From the NCBI GenBank assembly GCA_000499405.2, contig HG738139.1:8828616-8892615 (forward strand): 64,000 nt of DNA, read 5' to 3'. The notes beneath the pieces were generated by a model, which saw only the letters and a list, made by a program, of their open reading frames with translations, ran no database searches and was not told the DNA's origin. Every line of letters starts with the position of its first letter. Positions within the stretch are counted from its first letter, which is position 1. The stretch is from Onchocerca volvulus (lineage: Eukaryota > Nematoda > Chromadorea > Rhabditida > Onchocercidae). Positions 22,843 through 35,902 of the stretch are shown piece by piece. The position numbers were made by a program, and so were the translations under genes.

Positions 22843-24788
22843 TACCGATTTATTCATACTGCTTGGAAAATATGAAGAAGATAGTGTGATCACTTTGAAT
22901 GTACTTAATTAATGCAAATTCTAGATAGCGCGTTCTGCTGCGGTGTTTTGCGTTGATGAAATTATTATTTATGATGAAACGGCTCGAATGAAACCACAGT
23001 AGGTTTATTTTCCCCTTCCCATATTATGGTTCATAAAATTATTTCAAAATCGATTTGTAAAGGATTTTTATGTTCGAATTTCTTCTCACTTTTAATCAAT
23101 TTTTTTAGACAACGCGAAAATTACTGCAGCGGACAATGGTATCCAGATTTGCCTGTTCACAATGGAAATGTGGAATGTAATTTTCATCTGGCTAGAATCC
23201 TGGAATTTATGGAGTGCCCGCAATATTTACGGAAAACTTTATTTCCTCTTCAAAAGACATTAAAATATGCTGGTAAATGCTTTTTAAATGCTATTTGCAG
23301 AACTGAAACTTTTCTTTCCTCAGCTGATTACTATTAAGCAAATGTTTATCATATTTAGGTATTTTGAATCCACTAGATTGTCCTCATCATCTGCGCGCAT
23401 CAGATTTAAGTATTCCCTACAGAGAAGGTATTGTGCTGGATAAGCCGGTGAAAACAGGTCATGGACCTGTGTGTAATATCGGTCTGTACAAGGTATGCTG
23501 ATTTTCTGGTATTAAGCGATTTTCGAATAATGAAAGACTCTTTCTCCACAAATTGATGGTTATCATCCCCGAAGAAGAGGAAGATAATATCAATTTTGTC
23601 TTAGAAATATATTAGTGATATATACTTTCTTTTTATCTTTGATTTTCAAGTTTACATATTGCTTTACCACGAAAATAATAATAAATAACATTTTTAATTT
23701 AGGAAATTCGAATTAATGAGGAAGTTGCGCTTAAACCTGGAACTCGTGTTACTGTGAAAGTATTGGATATTTACTCGGGTATTCGTGTTTCTTCACGCTT
23801 TTATGCACCTCCAACTTGTTGAGGAGGTCGTCATTTCAAAATAATTACGAAATGAGATGAGGATAAATGAAGTAATTAGTGGAATAATTATGCCTAGTTT
23901 TTCATCCTTGCAGTTTCAACATTCTCTTAAGGACAGCTGTATTTATTCATTTCACACAAAAGAATATATCTGGAATTCAGAAGGGTGTATTTGAATTTAG
24001 TTTTCAAACAACTTAAAGATAGTAAGAAAGGAAAATGCCAAGAAATACTGAAATAACAATTAGTACTGAAAGATGGAAATTTATTAGCGAAAGCTAAAGG
24101 AATGTAGAAAAAAATTTCCTTCTTTGCAGAAAGAAAACGATATCATGGATGTTTGGTGAATTCTCAGCAAATAAAGCAAGAAGCTGGATTATACTGGGGT
24201 TATAAAGTACGTATTGCTCTAAGTCTTCACGATGCATTGAATGCTGAAGAATATGATATTATCATTGGAACATCAGAACGAGGGAAGCCAGTAAACAGAT
24301 TTGAAATGCCGTTATCTGAAAAAAAGTAAGCTTTTTCTATTCAGGAGCATTTGTTTGATAATGTGAAATATTGAACATCGAAGTTGGTCTAAAAACTTGT
24401 TTTGGTTTCGCAAGCAGGTTTTATTTCTAAGTAGTTTTTTGAGTGAAGAATTAAGAACAAGGCATTTTATTAATTTTTTTTAATATTGTGCTTCAAGATC
24501 TTAAACATTAAATGAATATCTTATCATAGCAATGCAAAATAATTTTTTTATGTGGGGGCATCTTAATTTAAATAATTTTCCAGTCGAATTTTGATCGTGT
24601 TTGGTGGATTAGAAGGCTTAGAGGCAGCTGTAAAGGCGGATAAAAGTATCAATTGTTCAACTCCCGACGAGTTATTTGAACATTATCTAAATGTTGTACC
24701 TGGACAAGGGAGTCGAATCATCCGAACGGAAGAAGCCATACCAATTACTTTGGCCACTTTAAGATCTATGATTTATACTGATTTATAG
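21520..24788 (+). CDS. SPOUT-domain RNA methyltransferase (SPOUT1/CENP-32-like), copy 1
   Basis: Homologue of human SPOUT1 (C9orf114/CENP-32), an alpha/beta-knot methyltransferase linked to rRNA/RNA methylation and mitotic spindle function. Nine exons in phase: 21520-21625, 21933-22058, 22492-22580, 22925-22998, 23109-23272, 23359-23492, 23703-23778, 24130-24325, 24584-24788. A short lysine/arginine-rich N-terminus precedes 'LSIALPGSILNNAQSPELR', 'FCVDEI', 'LEFMECPQYLRKTLFP', 'GILNPLDCPHHLR', 'GLYWGYKVRIA', 'IIGTSERG', 'FGGLEGLEAA' and the SAM-binding knot 'PGQGSRIIRTEEAI'. The start is the ATG right after a TTTTAG acceptor. Residue 'AL-K-PGTRV' (codon 23733-23735) is Lys here but Glu in copy 2 and, as I recall, in the human protein. 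The gene is otherwise intact. Confidence 0.92.
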
Positions 24789-25118
24789 AATTTTTCATTT
24801 TTGAAAAATGATTTGAAACAAAATGTTATTTTTGTTGTTGTTTTTCCTTTTCGATTCTTGTAAAAAAATGATAAAGACTTAGATTATATTGATTGTTTTT
24901 TGTGAACTTGGAAGATTTGAAGCTTTTTGAAATATCTGGCAAAATTGAAATTGATTAATTTTCATTGGAATTTTTGTTGAATTTTTACTTTAAAAAAATT
25001 TTTTTAGAATATAGATGTAAATTAGTTGTTTCGAAATTTTGTTTGATTGAATTGTATCCTTAGATTTGGTAATAATTAGATTATAAATAGTATTACATGT
25101 TAAGAGTTTGTAAATTTG

Positions 25119-28100
25119 ATGTTGGCACGGCGATGGTTCATCATTAATGTTCGCAGGTTTCTTCAACAAAAATGGACGAATTTTGAGGATTGTGCAGTAA
25201 GTTGATGGTTTTAATAAGTTTTTACAAGTTTTAATGTAATTTTATTAAGAGTTAGTAAAGTTGAAGTTCAATATAATTATACAATTAATAAAAGTTTGTT
25301 TTACATCATTGCCATTAAAGAGTAGCGCTGACCTCTCTACAAAATTCCATTAAAATAACTACAGTGAAGTTATTGAAGTTATTCATAATACAGGAGGATT
25401 TTTATTTGAATGGTGATTATTTTATCAAAGTTTGATTCACCGTTCATCCATTCTGAATTGCTTATGTATTAATTAGTCAGTAAAAGTTAGTTTTAAACAA
25501 ATTAAACCATGATATGGTTATACTATCTGTTGGATAGGTACATGCCTCTAGAAATACTTTTGCTTCTCGTACTATAAACAAATAACTGAAATGTTTACCC
25601 TTTTATTTGGTAATATTATGATTTTTGAATTTGTTTAAACCAAAATTTATTCAAAAACTCACTTAAATGTACCGTTAATGTAAACAGAAATAAAGTTAAT
25701 ACCGCTAGCTAAATATACAGTTATTTTTCATTTGGTCAAGCTGTTTGAATAACATTCAAATTTTTTCTCACATTTTCTTATTCTCAAATTGAGAGTTTTA
25801 TTTATTGCAGGATTATGCTACTACGAGTGTCAATGATAGTAAAAAAAGCTCTCCGAAATTTATTCCTCACTTTTATAAAGTGTCTAAATGGGTAACAATG
25901 AGTTTTGTTGCTGGCAGTGGTACCATCTATTTATATAATTTGTTTATTCCTGATTGGCGAGAATTACAAGACGAAAAACATTATTATTCTGATTGGAAGG
26001 TAAAGTTATTTATTTAATGGAAATTTTAATTTCATAGGCTCGGTTGTCTGTTCTAGTTTTATACTAGTTTAATCCATTTTATACGAAGGTAGCAAAGAAA
26101 TTTCCTGGAAATCTTTGTCAGCTTTATTTTCAAGATTGCGAAGATTGGAAATATCGATTTTCCAACACTTTTAAACGTACTTCATCATTTCATCTCAATT
26201 ATGCTTCCAAGTCTCTGTAGTATGTTATTTGTTTTTATTAAAGTTGATCAGCTATAACTTTTTTGGCCAATATGAGAAATCAGTGAAATTTTACTTGCCG
26301 CATTGTGTGGAGTGAACTTCAATTTATTTAAATTGAATTCAACTTGAACTTTGATTTTGAGCACAATTTAGTGAAGATATAGGATGATATTGTAGAATTG
26401 TTTTCAGTTATTCAACATTAATTGGATAAATATCAATGTTAATTGGAATTGAGATAATATAGTTTTGCAGTTTTATAAGTTTAAATCGTTTTTGAAATTT
26501 AAAAAAAATCCGAAGGAAATATTCAAAATAAAAATATGATAAAGAAGATAAAAAAAATAAAGAAATAAAATAGAATAAAAGATATTTCTATAAAATCGAA
26601 ACAACAGTTATTAGGCTTGGGTTTAAGATCTCTTTTTTTTTTTTTTTTTGTTTTTAGAGAATAATTGTTTGGTAGTTATTTATTTGTTCATTTTTATTCT
26701 TTTTTTAGTTTTTTATTTTGTGGTGGATAGTAGTATACTTTGTAAGGTAGAGAAAAAGAAAAAAAAAATGAAAATTATTCCAGTTACGTGCATATTCTTC
26801 TCTACCGCTGAATGCACTTTCACGTTTTGCTGGTGGTCTGGCTAATGTTTATATTCCAGTATGGTTGCGACCGAAAATATTTAGTCAGTTTTTTTTTTTT
26901 TTTTCTTTCAAGTTGAAATGGATTTTATTTTTTTGTTTCTTAGTTAGTAATAAGTGCCACAGTTTGTCACTGGATAGACAAATAAAAAAATGTGATAAAA
27001 AAATTCTTTCACCATTCACTATTTAGTATTTAAACGATAAATCTAATGTTGTAGCTTATTCTTGTTCGAATCGTTATTGCAGGGATCTATTTTAATATAC
27101 TCTTTAATCGGAATTTTGGAAAAAAATATGTTAAATAAGCTATATTAGCTAAGAGTGGAAAAACTAAAAAAAAAGTGTCGAAGGAGTGTTTAGAAGAAAA
27201 AATTTAACAAATATGCTTATTAAAAGATGAATCTATTAGTTTTTTTAGAAATTGATAAAAATAGTAACAATTGGACTGCGAATCTCCCAATTTAAAACTA
27301 TAAGACAGATATTAGATAGTATAAAAAGGACATGGAGTCATCTGTTTTAGCTGAAAAAGAACCACGGATTATTTGAAGCGAAAGATTTTGTAATGTCAAA
27401 AAATTATGTAATATAGTTTTTTTTAGATATGTATATTCGAGCATATGATTGTCGAATGGATGAAGCTGAAGTGGAAGATTTGTTCGCTTATCCAACATTA
27501 GCAGCATTTTTCAATAGATCACTGAAATCAACAGTTAGACCTATTAGTGATGTTGATTTGGTTCGTTATTCTTTTCATGTGTCATTTTTTGGGAAATTTT
27601 TGCACTATTGAAAAATCTATGGGAAGTAATATAAAGAGATTTTTTATAGCTTGTGAAAAATTGTAATATCTATCGTTTTAATCTTTTTATTTCTTTGCAG
27701 GTATCTCCAGCTGACGGAGTTGTCATTCATTATGGAAAAGTGAATGAGGGACGTATTGAGTTCGTGAAAGGCCATGATTATGATATTACCGACTTTTTAG
27801 GACCAGTGAATATGAAAAACAAAGAAGTAAATTTTTGTAGTAAATTAGTGATATTACTCTAATAGACTGATTCTCATATGTAATTGAAGCTAATCTTTGT
27901 TCGTTTGTTCGCTCTCATATAATGTAAAATTGAGTAACTATAGAAAGGACATGAACTTTATCAAGTAATTCTCTATCTTGCTCCTGGCAATTATCACGGA
28001 TTTCATGCTCCTGCAAAATGGATGGCAAATGAGGAAATACATTTTCCCGGTAAGTTCATATTCTATTTTTAAAATTTTCGGTCTTAGGAAAAAAATCTCT

Positions 28101-29010
28101 ACTGATTTTCATCTAGTTTTTTTATTCATTATTTCATACATAAATCATTCATCGCTACTTATAGGATTATTATTGTCAGTACGACCAGCATTTTTACATC
28201 GCATGCCTCATTTGTTTTGTATCAATGAACGAGTCGTTTTGAAAGGTTCTTGGAAACATGGTTTTTTTGCAATGAGTGCTGTCGCAGCTACAAATGTTGG
28301 GGATGTTTCGATAGATGCAGTATGTTAACATTTTAATACAGCTACTGTTACTTTTTTTTATCTTGAAATTGGTGAATTACAGTTTTTTTTTCTTTTTCGT
28401 TAAAATATTGAGATTTTTTTTCCAATCTTTTAATTTTGGGAATTATAAAAAATGCAGTTATATTCATGATTCGGAGAGTATTCTATTATTATTATCCAAT
28501 AATTTCATTAAGAATTGCTGTTTCATTTTATTTAATTTAGGATCCTTTACTTCATACAAATATCAAACGTTTACGGAAGAAAGCGCCCAAAGCATCAATA
28601 ACTACAGAATTAGAACATGCATACCGACCTGGTGATAAAGTTGGGGAATTTCGATTGGGATCAACGGTTGTTTTGGTAAATTTTTTCTATTCATTCTTTT
28701 CAATTTAGTTGCTTAGACAAATGAATATGGTATGGCAAGTTTTTTCTTTTTTTTTGTAAGCATTTCATTAAGCAGTGTGATTCTAAACTCAGTCAAGGCT
28801 CAAGTTGTCTCTTTTAATCTATTTATTATTAGGTTGTGGATAGTTTTGCTATGTTTTTATGGAAAATATATTGACAAATTGTTCTCAAAATCGTGACAAG
28901 CATTTAACAGAATTTTTCAGATATTTGAAGCTCCTCCAACTCTACAGTTTGCGGTTCGTGCTGGTGATAATCTACGCTATGGACAGAGTCTCATTATTAG
29001 TGGTTTTTGA
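25119..29010 (+). CDS. PISD: phosphatidylserine decarboxylase, mitochondrial, copy 1
   Basis: Makes phosphatidylethanolamine from phosphatidylserine in the mitochondrial inner membrane. Nine exons in phase: 25119-25196, 25811-25999, 26784-26883, 27427-27560, 27701-27826, 27944-28049, 28165-28319, 28541-28675, 28921-29010. The first exon is an arginine-rich presequence ('[14 protein letters not shown]'), followed by a membrane segment ('[16 protein letters not shown]'). The catalytic domain shows '[14 protein letters not shown]', catalytic Asp in 'VSPADG', His in 'YHGFHAP', '[17 protein letters not shown]', 'AATNVG' and the self-cleavage site 'RLGSTVVL', where the serine becomes the pyruvoyl group. 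'LAPGNYH' has Asn where the family usually has Asp. It starts 330 bp after the SPOUT1-like stop on the same strand, so co-transcription is possible. Confidence 0.93.
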
Positions 29011-30181
29011 TGCTACGTATCAGCATACTTTGATGTCTGAAATGCTTATGTAGTATTTTGAAAAAGAGTGATGTCAATTGATAAGTATTCATTTCATTCA
29101 GTTTTATTTGCGAATATTGGCTAATTTTATAGTAATTTTTGGAAAATTTTTCCATTAAGTTTGTACCATCCTTTGTTATTTTATGAAATATAAACATGTT
29201 CTAGATGTTCATATTTTTTAAATGCACGCTTTCCGATTCTGACGATTCATGCTGTGAAGAAGACTAATACTGAACAAATTGCAGTCAATACAATTGTTAT
29301 TTTAAGAGATGAATATGTCGAATGCTGAAATTGATTTTTCACATTTCATAGCAGTATTAATGTTTTGCATTTAGATGCCTTCTTTCTATTGAACAATTAT
29401 GTTCCAAACTTATGCAACCACTGCTTATTTCATGATGCTAATAATTCTCATATTTATGCTCATATTATGGTGAGATACTCAGGTCAATTTGTGATGAGTA
29501 GCACTGTCCTCATTATATATGTATAAACGAACATAATATTTGTGTTTCTAATATTCCAAAACTGAAAACTGGACCTAGTTGAAGGAACCAGAACTCTAAG
29601 ACCTTTATTCCGAATTAGTTAAAGTAATCTAGTGTCTTATATTAGGACTACAACATCAATACAATAAACACACAAGTTTAGCAGAATGAAATGCTAAAAA
29701 CGGATTATTTAGCCAGTAATAAATTTGTTAGCAAAGAAACATTCATAGTTTCAATACATGTTTATTATTGTATAATGTATTGAAGAAGAAATATGGTATA
29801 AATTGTGTTGTTATCACTGATTCGGAAGTTGTATAAGCGTAGTGAACAGTAGTTATGTGACTTGCTATTTTATGTAGTCAATTTATCGCTCTATTTGAAT
29901 TGCACAAGTGAACTGCAGAATGTTAGGCTAGTCGAATCTGAGGTGATGTTAGCTATTTGCAACTTCTGAATTACTGCACTTTATCCATTTTGGTTGCAAG
30001 TGTCCTCGTCAATATACTGGTGATGGTGCATACAATTTGTTATTAAATTATAGAAATATTTTTTCTAGTTTCGAGTTTTAGCACCTATTTCTTATGCTTT
30101 GATGAATCAATTCGCGATAATTTTTCGTTGATGGAAAATTTACTAAATTACTATATTTTCGTTTTGATTGACTATTTCAGA
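29011..30181. other. intergenic, no gene seen
   Basis: About 1.17 kb between PISD and SerRS in copy 1 (44444-45614 in copy 2). Only short frames are present. It ends in 'TTTCAG' one base before the SerRS start, a likely spliced-leader acceptor. Confidence 0.6.
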
Positions 30182-33100
30182 ATGGTTTTGGACATTGATC
30201 TATTTCGGGAAGAAAAAGGCGGGAATCCGGAACTTATACGAGATTCGCAACGAAAACGATATAAAGACGTCAAACTTGTAGATGACGTTATTGATTATGA
30301 TCAACGATGGAGAAAACGTAATATCTTTTCATTTCCTTTTTTAAACGTAGTTCATTTTTTTTTTGTTTAAATTAATTCAGCCTATAGATTGTAAAGCTGT
30401 TTTCAAATAACTAGAAAATTAATTGTAATATAAATTTTCTTAAAAATTCTTTTATATTTTCTAGATCGCTTCTCGGCGGACAATTTCAACCGGTTAATTA
30501 ATTTATGCAGCAAAGTTATTGGAGAAAAAATGAAGGTATGTTGTGTTATTTCGTTTTATTTATTGTTCTGTGCTATTGTTATTATCAATGTGAACAATGA
30601 AGATTTTAGAACAAAGAACCAATTGATCTTGATAATGTTGTACCAATCGATTATTTGGAACGCTTAGAAGTACTGAATGTTGATGACATAAAGGTAGACA
30701 ATTCTTCAATTTAGTTTCTATTTAAATTGCAGCAGTCGTTTTTATTATATACAATTGGTATTAATATTATGACGGTTTAGTGATAATTTGTTCGATGGAA
30801 TATGAAACAGATTTATAAATAATGGCATAACCAATTACGAACTTTCTTGTTTTATTTAAACAATTTTTCCACCATTTATTTTCATTTTTAGATCTTGACA
30901 ATAGTGCAAATTAAAAAACTGAAGAGCATAATTGATGAGAAGCTTGTGGAAATAAAAGCAGAAATGGAAAAGCTTGAAGCAAATCGCCTTCAAAAACTTA
31001 TTCAAATAGGCAACATTATACACCCCACGGTGCCCGTCAGTGATGATGAAGACAATAATAGAGTGGAGCGAATTTTTGGTGACATCAAGACCAAGAAGAA
31101 GTATTCACATGTGGGTTGATTAAAACTTAGCTGTGAGAGCAGTTCTTTAGTACTGATACTTATTACTCGGTTTTTTAAAACGATACTTAATTCGAATCAT
31201 TTCCCAAGTTTCAGTTTACATGTTTTTGAAAAACACTGAAAGAGAGATGTTTTATACAGTTTATGCATAAATTTCTTTCTCAGTGAATTCTTAGATAAAT
31301 GAATTTCCATGGTATTGCATATTTTTGTTTATTTATTTCACATCATCGTTTTATTTCCCATATTTCAGATAGATCTCTGTGTGATGATTGATGGCTTTGA
31401 TGGTGATCGTGGAACTTCTGTCGCTGGTGGCCGCGGTTATTTTTTAAAAGTTCGTTTAATTCATTCCTTTTAATTGATCTCAATCTTTTTTTAATTCTGT
31501 GGAAGATTGTGTAATCATATTGTTTTTGTTTAGGGTCCATTAGTATTTCTGGAACAAGCAATTATCAATCTTGCTTTACAAATGTTACATTCCAAAGGTT
31601 TTATCGCGCTTTACACTCCATTCTTCATGCGTAAGGAAGTGATGCAGGAAGTGGCACAACTTAGTCAGTTCGATCAAGAATTATACAAGGTCTCCCTTTT
31701 AAAATAGTATCCTTGTTTCTCTTAGTTTCTGACAGAAATTCATTAGAAAAGTCGTGGATTTCTTTGTCTTTTTTCCACAGTTCATAACAAAAATTATTAT
31801 AACAGGTTACTGGGAAAGGTTCTGAAGTTGTCGGAGACGAAACCAATGACGAGAAATATCTTATAGCCACATCCGAACAGCCAATTGCAGCTTATCATCG
31901 AAACGAGTGGATTGGTGAAGCTGATTTACCAATTAAATATGCTGGCATATCATCTTGTTTCCGCCAGGAGGTAATCATATTTTTGTTGATATTATTTAAT
32001 AATTTATTAGGCAGGCAATGTAACTCTTCCTAGAACTTATAGGTTGGAAGTCATGGACGAGATACTCGTGGTATTTTTCGAGTACATCAGTTTGAAAAAG
32101 TTGAACAGTTTGTCTTATGTTCTCCACATGATAATGAAAGCTGGAAAATGTTTGATGAGGTAAATCTTGCCTTTTCTTTTACTACAGAAGAAATGAAAGT
32201 TACTAGCATTTGAATTGCAAATTGCTCAACTGAAAATAGTATAGTCATAGACACGTAATGATATTCAAAAATTGCTACAAATAGAGAAATATTGTAGTGT
32301 AAACGGCAAACGATCGAATGCTTTGGTTCATCGAGCATTTTCAAAAATAAATTTTTGTTATTGATACAAATAAATCAGAGAACTGCTTAATTAATTACTC
32401 AAAATAAAAGAAAATATATATATATATATATATTATTATTATTATTATTATTTGATTGTCATAGATTTCCTCATTTTGATTTGTCCAGTGAAAATTAGGA
32501 CTGATAATTTTACTCGGCTTAAGTCATTGTAAAAAGATTCCTCAAATTTCTATGCAGAATGACAAATGACGCAATTTTAAGGTAGAAAAAAAGTAGGCAA
32601 TTTATGCATCTAAATCTTAGTGAGGAATTTCTGTTTTTTTTTTTTTTTTTTTTTGCAATTTCTAACATAAATTTTCCTGTGGTCGCAAAGGGAGAAACAT
32701 TACATACTTGGGAAAAACTTCTTTGCATTTCGAAAAAAAATAAAAATGATTGAAAAATAAAGGCGAAAACTGAATGGAACAAAGATGGCGGCTTAAAAGC
32801 TGAAGATTAGATTTGATTAAGAAATCTTTTTATCAATTTTTGCATTATTTTTGCACAATACAGCAGTTATTGTATCGAGTTAACAGATGATTGATAACGC
32901 TGAGGATTTCTATAAAGCACTTGGTATACCGTTTCGAATTGTATGCATCGTTTCGGGAGAATTAAATAATGCTGCCGCGAAGAAGCTTGATTTAGAAGCA
33001 TGGTTTCCAGGCAGTGCTGCATACAGGTTCTTTTTATGTTTTTATTCATAAATTATATTGAAAAACTTTATTTTATCCCATATGTTTTTTGAAAACTTGC

Positions 33101-33591
33101 CCTCAACATTGATTTTGAGCAGTAATTTTCCAGAGAATTAGTTTCTTGTTCAAACTGTACCGATTATCAAGCTCGACGTTTGAAAGTTCGTTATGGGAAA
33201 ACAAAGAAATTGGATGGTGAAGTATGTTTTTCCTTTAGTTGATTATTCTGTTCAGAATTTTATTCAGGAATTCAAAAGATTTCTCGAACTTTAACAACTT
33301 TTGAATAAATTTTTATGCTTTGATAGTTTTGATTAGTTCAAATCTTCTTCCATTGAAGTTTTTGATTTACTTTGCGTAATTTATGTTATGCAGGTATCTT
33401 ACGTACATATGTTGAACAGTACAATGTGTGCAACTACACGTGTATTATGTGCTCTGTTGGAAAATTATCAAGAAGAGAATGGTATACGTGTACCGGAAAT
33501 TCTAAGACAATTTATGCCACATTCCTACAAGGAACTAATACCATTCATTAAAGAAGCATCCATCGAAAATAATTTGAAAAAAACAAATTAA
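30182..33591 (+). CDS. seryl-tRNA synthetase, cytosolic, copy 1
   Basis: Class II aminoacyl-tRNA synthetase that charges tRNA-Ser. Eleven exons in phase: 30182-30317, 30465-30535, 30610-30693, 30892-31110, 31369-31449, 31534-31689, 31806-31970, 32043-32159, 32887-33026, 33134-33221, 33394-33591. The N-terminus '[20 protein letters not shown]' and the long coiled-coil arm (exon 4) are typical of eukaryotic SerRS. The core has '[20 protein letters not shown]' (motif 1 region), '[20 protein letters not shown]' (motif 2) and '[19 protein letters not shown]' (motif 3). It ends 'NNLKKTN' and lacks the long lysine-rich tail of vertebrate SerRS. The start follows 'TTTCAG' by one base, which supports both this ATG and trans-splicing. 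Confidence 0.94.
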
Positions 33592-34427
33592 AATGCTATT
33601 GCTGCAAAAGTAAGCTTAAATTGGAAGTGATTTTTCGCTGAAATCTTTATTATTGCTTTCTAATTCTTAAGAAAATATAATTTTCCTATCAAGGTTCATG
33701 TTGCAAATGAATACTCCTCATTTTTTATAATTTTTAAAAACCTCTGAAAATGAATATGAGTTATTTTTTGTTATTTTTTTTTTGGTTATAATATTGCTTT
33801 TTTTTACACATCTGCTTTGATTTTACTAAATAAATATAAAGAATGTACAGCATCATTCTTTATTAACTATACTGTATATCATTACCTCTAAAATGATAAA
33901 CAGCACAAAACGGTTCTGATCTCTATTGATATTGCTGGATTGGGTTAACTAGAAACTCCAATATTCATCCAAAGTTCACATTGAAAGTAAAAATGCTTGA
34001 ATTATCATCTATATGGAAATAAACATCGAAGGCTTCCCATGCATGCTATTGTTCTTCCATATTTTATTAGAATGGATGAAGGGCAGGATAGTAACAATTT
34101 CGTAGTGTAAAGGAAGATACAATATGTTGGACAGCTAGCAATTTTTTTATTTACGTATTTTGTTCGTTGAAGAAATAATGCTTTTGTAGCTCACACCAAA
34201 TCAATGAATTACATCGGTCAATGATTTTATTCTCTAAATTTTTGGATAATGTTCAAGACTAATCCTAACTATATTCTTGCATCTAAAATAAAATCGGAAA
34301 TATGTTTTTCTTACATAATTATTATAAATATCATTCTTGAGGTTTCTGAAAAAATGACTGCCACGTATTCCATCCACGACGTCGTTCTTGCAATGAAAAA
34401 TTCACTGCAAACTTAGAAGACATTTGT
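33592..34427. other. intergenic between convergent genes, no gene seen
   Basis: Contains the 3' region of SerRS copy 1, the right breakpoint of copy 1 at 34272/34273 and the 3' region of the minus-strand tail-anchored gene. No coding sequence recognised. Confidence 0.6.
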
Positions 34428-35902
34428 TCAAAATGAAACATTTGCAGAGATACTTTGAATTTCTTTCTTCCATCTCCAAAAGACTAAAGCGGCTAACAAA
34501 CCTATTAACACTATTAATGTTAATAAGAGTGTGGAGGAATGTGGCGATTTTTTTTTTTTTTTTTTGTGTATGTTAACTGCAAATTAAATTTGCTTTAAAT
34601 AATTTTGAATAAACATATTATAATGCAAAAGCAAATTTCTCAAACTTACACCCTTCGGACATGCTCTGAGCCGTGTAATTCAAGCAAATTTTTAATGTCT
34701 CATAGGGCATTGTGTGATTAAACACAGATGTCGGTTGAGTTTTCCAATGAAAAATTGGTGCCAAATAGATGAATAAGCGATCTTTTCGAGGACTGCAGCG
34801 AATCAATAAGAAGAGGAAGCCATTAGCATTTTGTACAGAATGCTACAAATAAAAAGTGAAGGACGGAAATAGAAATAAACAGTAAAACAGACAATGAAGT
34901 TCTTTTGATGTATGGATAGTCCCCATCCATTTTGAAGGCATTCGTTGGCCTTCGATATACAGTTATCTTTATCGAGTTAGTGGTACGCACAAATGGCAAG
35001 GCATGCAACTGACGACCAAATACCATACCATTTACCTGGAAAGATGATATCTGAAAATATCGGGACTAGAAATGAAATACTAAAAGGAAATAATTCGTCC
35101 GACCGTTTATTTTCGTGAAAGATCTGGAGACGTTAACTTCAAGTTACAAACATGAAAACAATTATTTCCTGAAATTATGCATCACTAATAATAAACTTTT
35201 TGCAAAAAGGGAATAAGTTAATGAAAAATTTGCTGCACAAATTACAGTCATTTTTAAAGACACCTGTGATACAAAATAAGCATAATTGTCGCTTGTCGAA
35301 ATATGAAACGCAAAAGCGTGATCGCCGTAATTATACAACGTGAAACAATGAGACTGCGGAGGGCAATCTTCCTAAATATCCTTTACTTTTATGAATTTGT
35401 AGATAATCGCTATTTAAATTTAAAATAAAAAAAAATTTTCGGAACACTGCAGAGACAAACGTCTCAAATGTCTCTTTTAATTAGCATTTGATTATTTCTA
35501 TAATTGCATTTATTTTCTGTGTTAATAATTTAAACGAATGGGTTTTATCCAGTGGATAAGTTGCTTTTATTCCTGCAGAAGACACGCTTATGCCACAATT
35601 TTTTGTTAAAAGGAATAAGCATGACGTATGATGAACAATTATCATAATTTGTAAGGAATGATTCGGAAGCTTTTCAGAACACCAAAATTAGAGCAAAGAA
35701 CATTTAAAGGAAAGATCAATCAGACCATAGGATATCACGAAGTTCTAATATTTTAGAATGAAGTGAAAGAGACCTGTAAAGTGAAAGTGAGCCAATTCTT
35801 ATCAACCGATGCTAAAATTTCAGGCTCAATGAGTTCCGCATCCGGTTCATCAGCAGTCCAAATAAAGCGATCGTTAGTCATGTATGGTGGCATGATCATC
35901 AT
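34428..35902 (-). CDS. tail-anchored protein with MSP/VAP-like domain
   Basis: Five minus-strand exons: 35902-35774, 35371-35264, 35035-34889, 34842-34650, 34576-34428. The third donor is weak; the others are good and phases agree. In-frame ATGs lie at 35902, 35899, 35893 and 35881, so the start is uncertain by up to 7 codons. The protein is about 240 residues. A beta-rich region ('CFTLYNYGDHAFAFHISTSD', then 'NSIKITVYRRP') follows the pattern of major sperm protein/VAP domains, but the FFAT-binding lysines of VAP are not seen. After it come a run of six lysines, a single hydrophobic helix ('LLTLIVLIGLLAALVFW') and a short tail, like a VAP tail anchor. The lysines are coded by an 18-nt homopolymer (34548-34565). 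I infer a membrane contact or sperm-related protein, not an exact orthologue. The first codons lie in the duplicated unit. Confidence 0.7.

Larger units (their letters stand above)
20446..34272. repeat. 13.8-kb segmental duplication, copy 1
   Basis: Matches 35883-49707 in direct orientation, including introns and spacers. The offset is +15437 at the left, +15433 after an AT microsatellite, and +15435 after tracts near 32.4-32.65 kb. It holds the SPOUT1-like gene, PISD and SerRS. Its left neighbour is the dapD remnant and its right neighbour the spacer at 34273. Left edge: 'TATGGTGGCATG' is shared and the base before differs. Right edge: 'AATCCTAACTAT' is shared and the base after differs. Confidence 0.97.
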
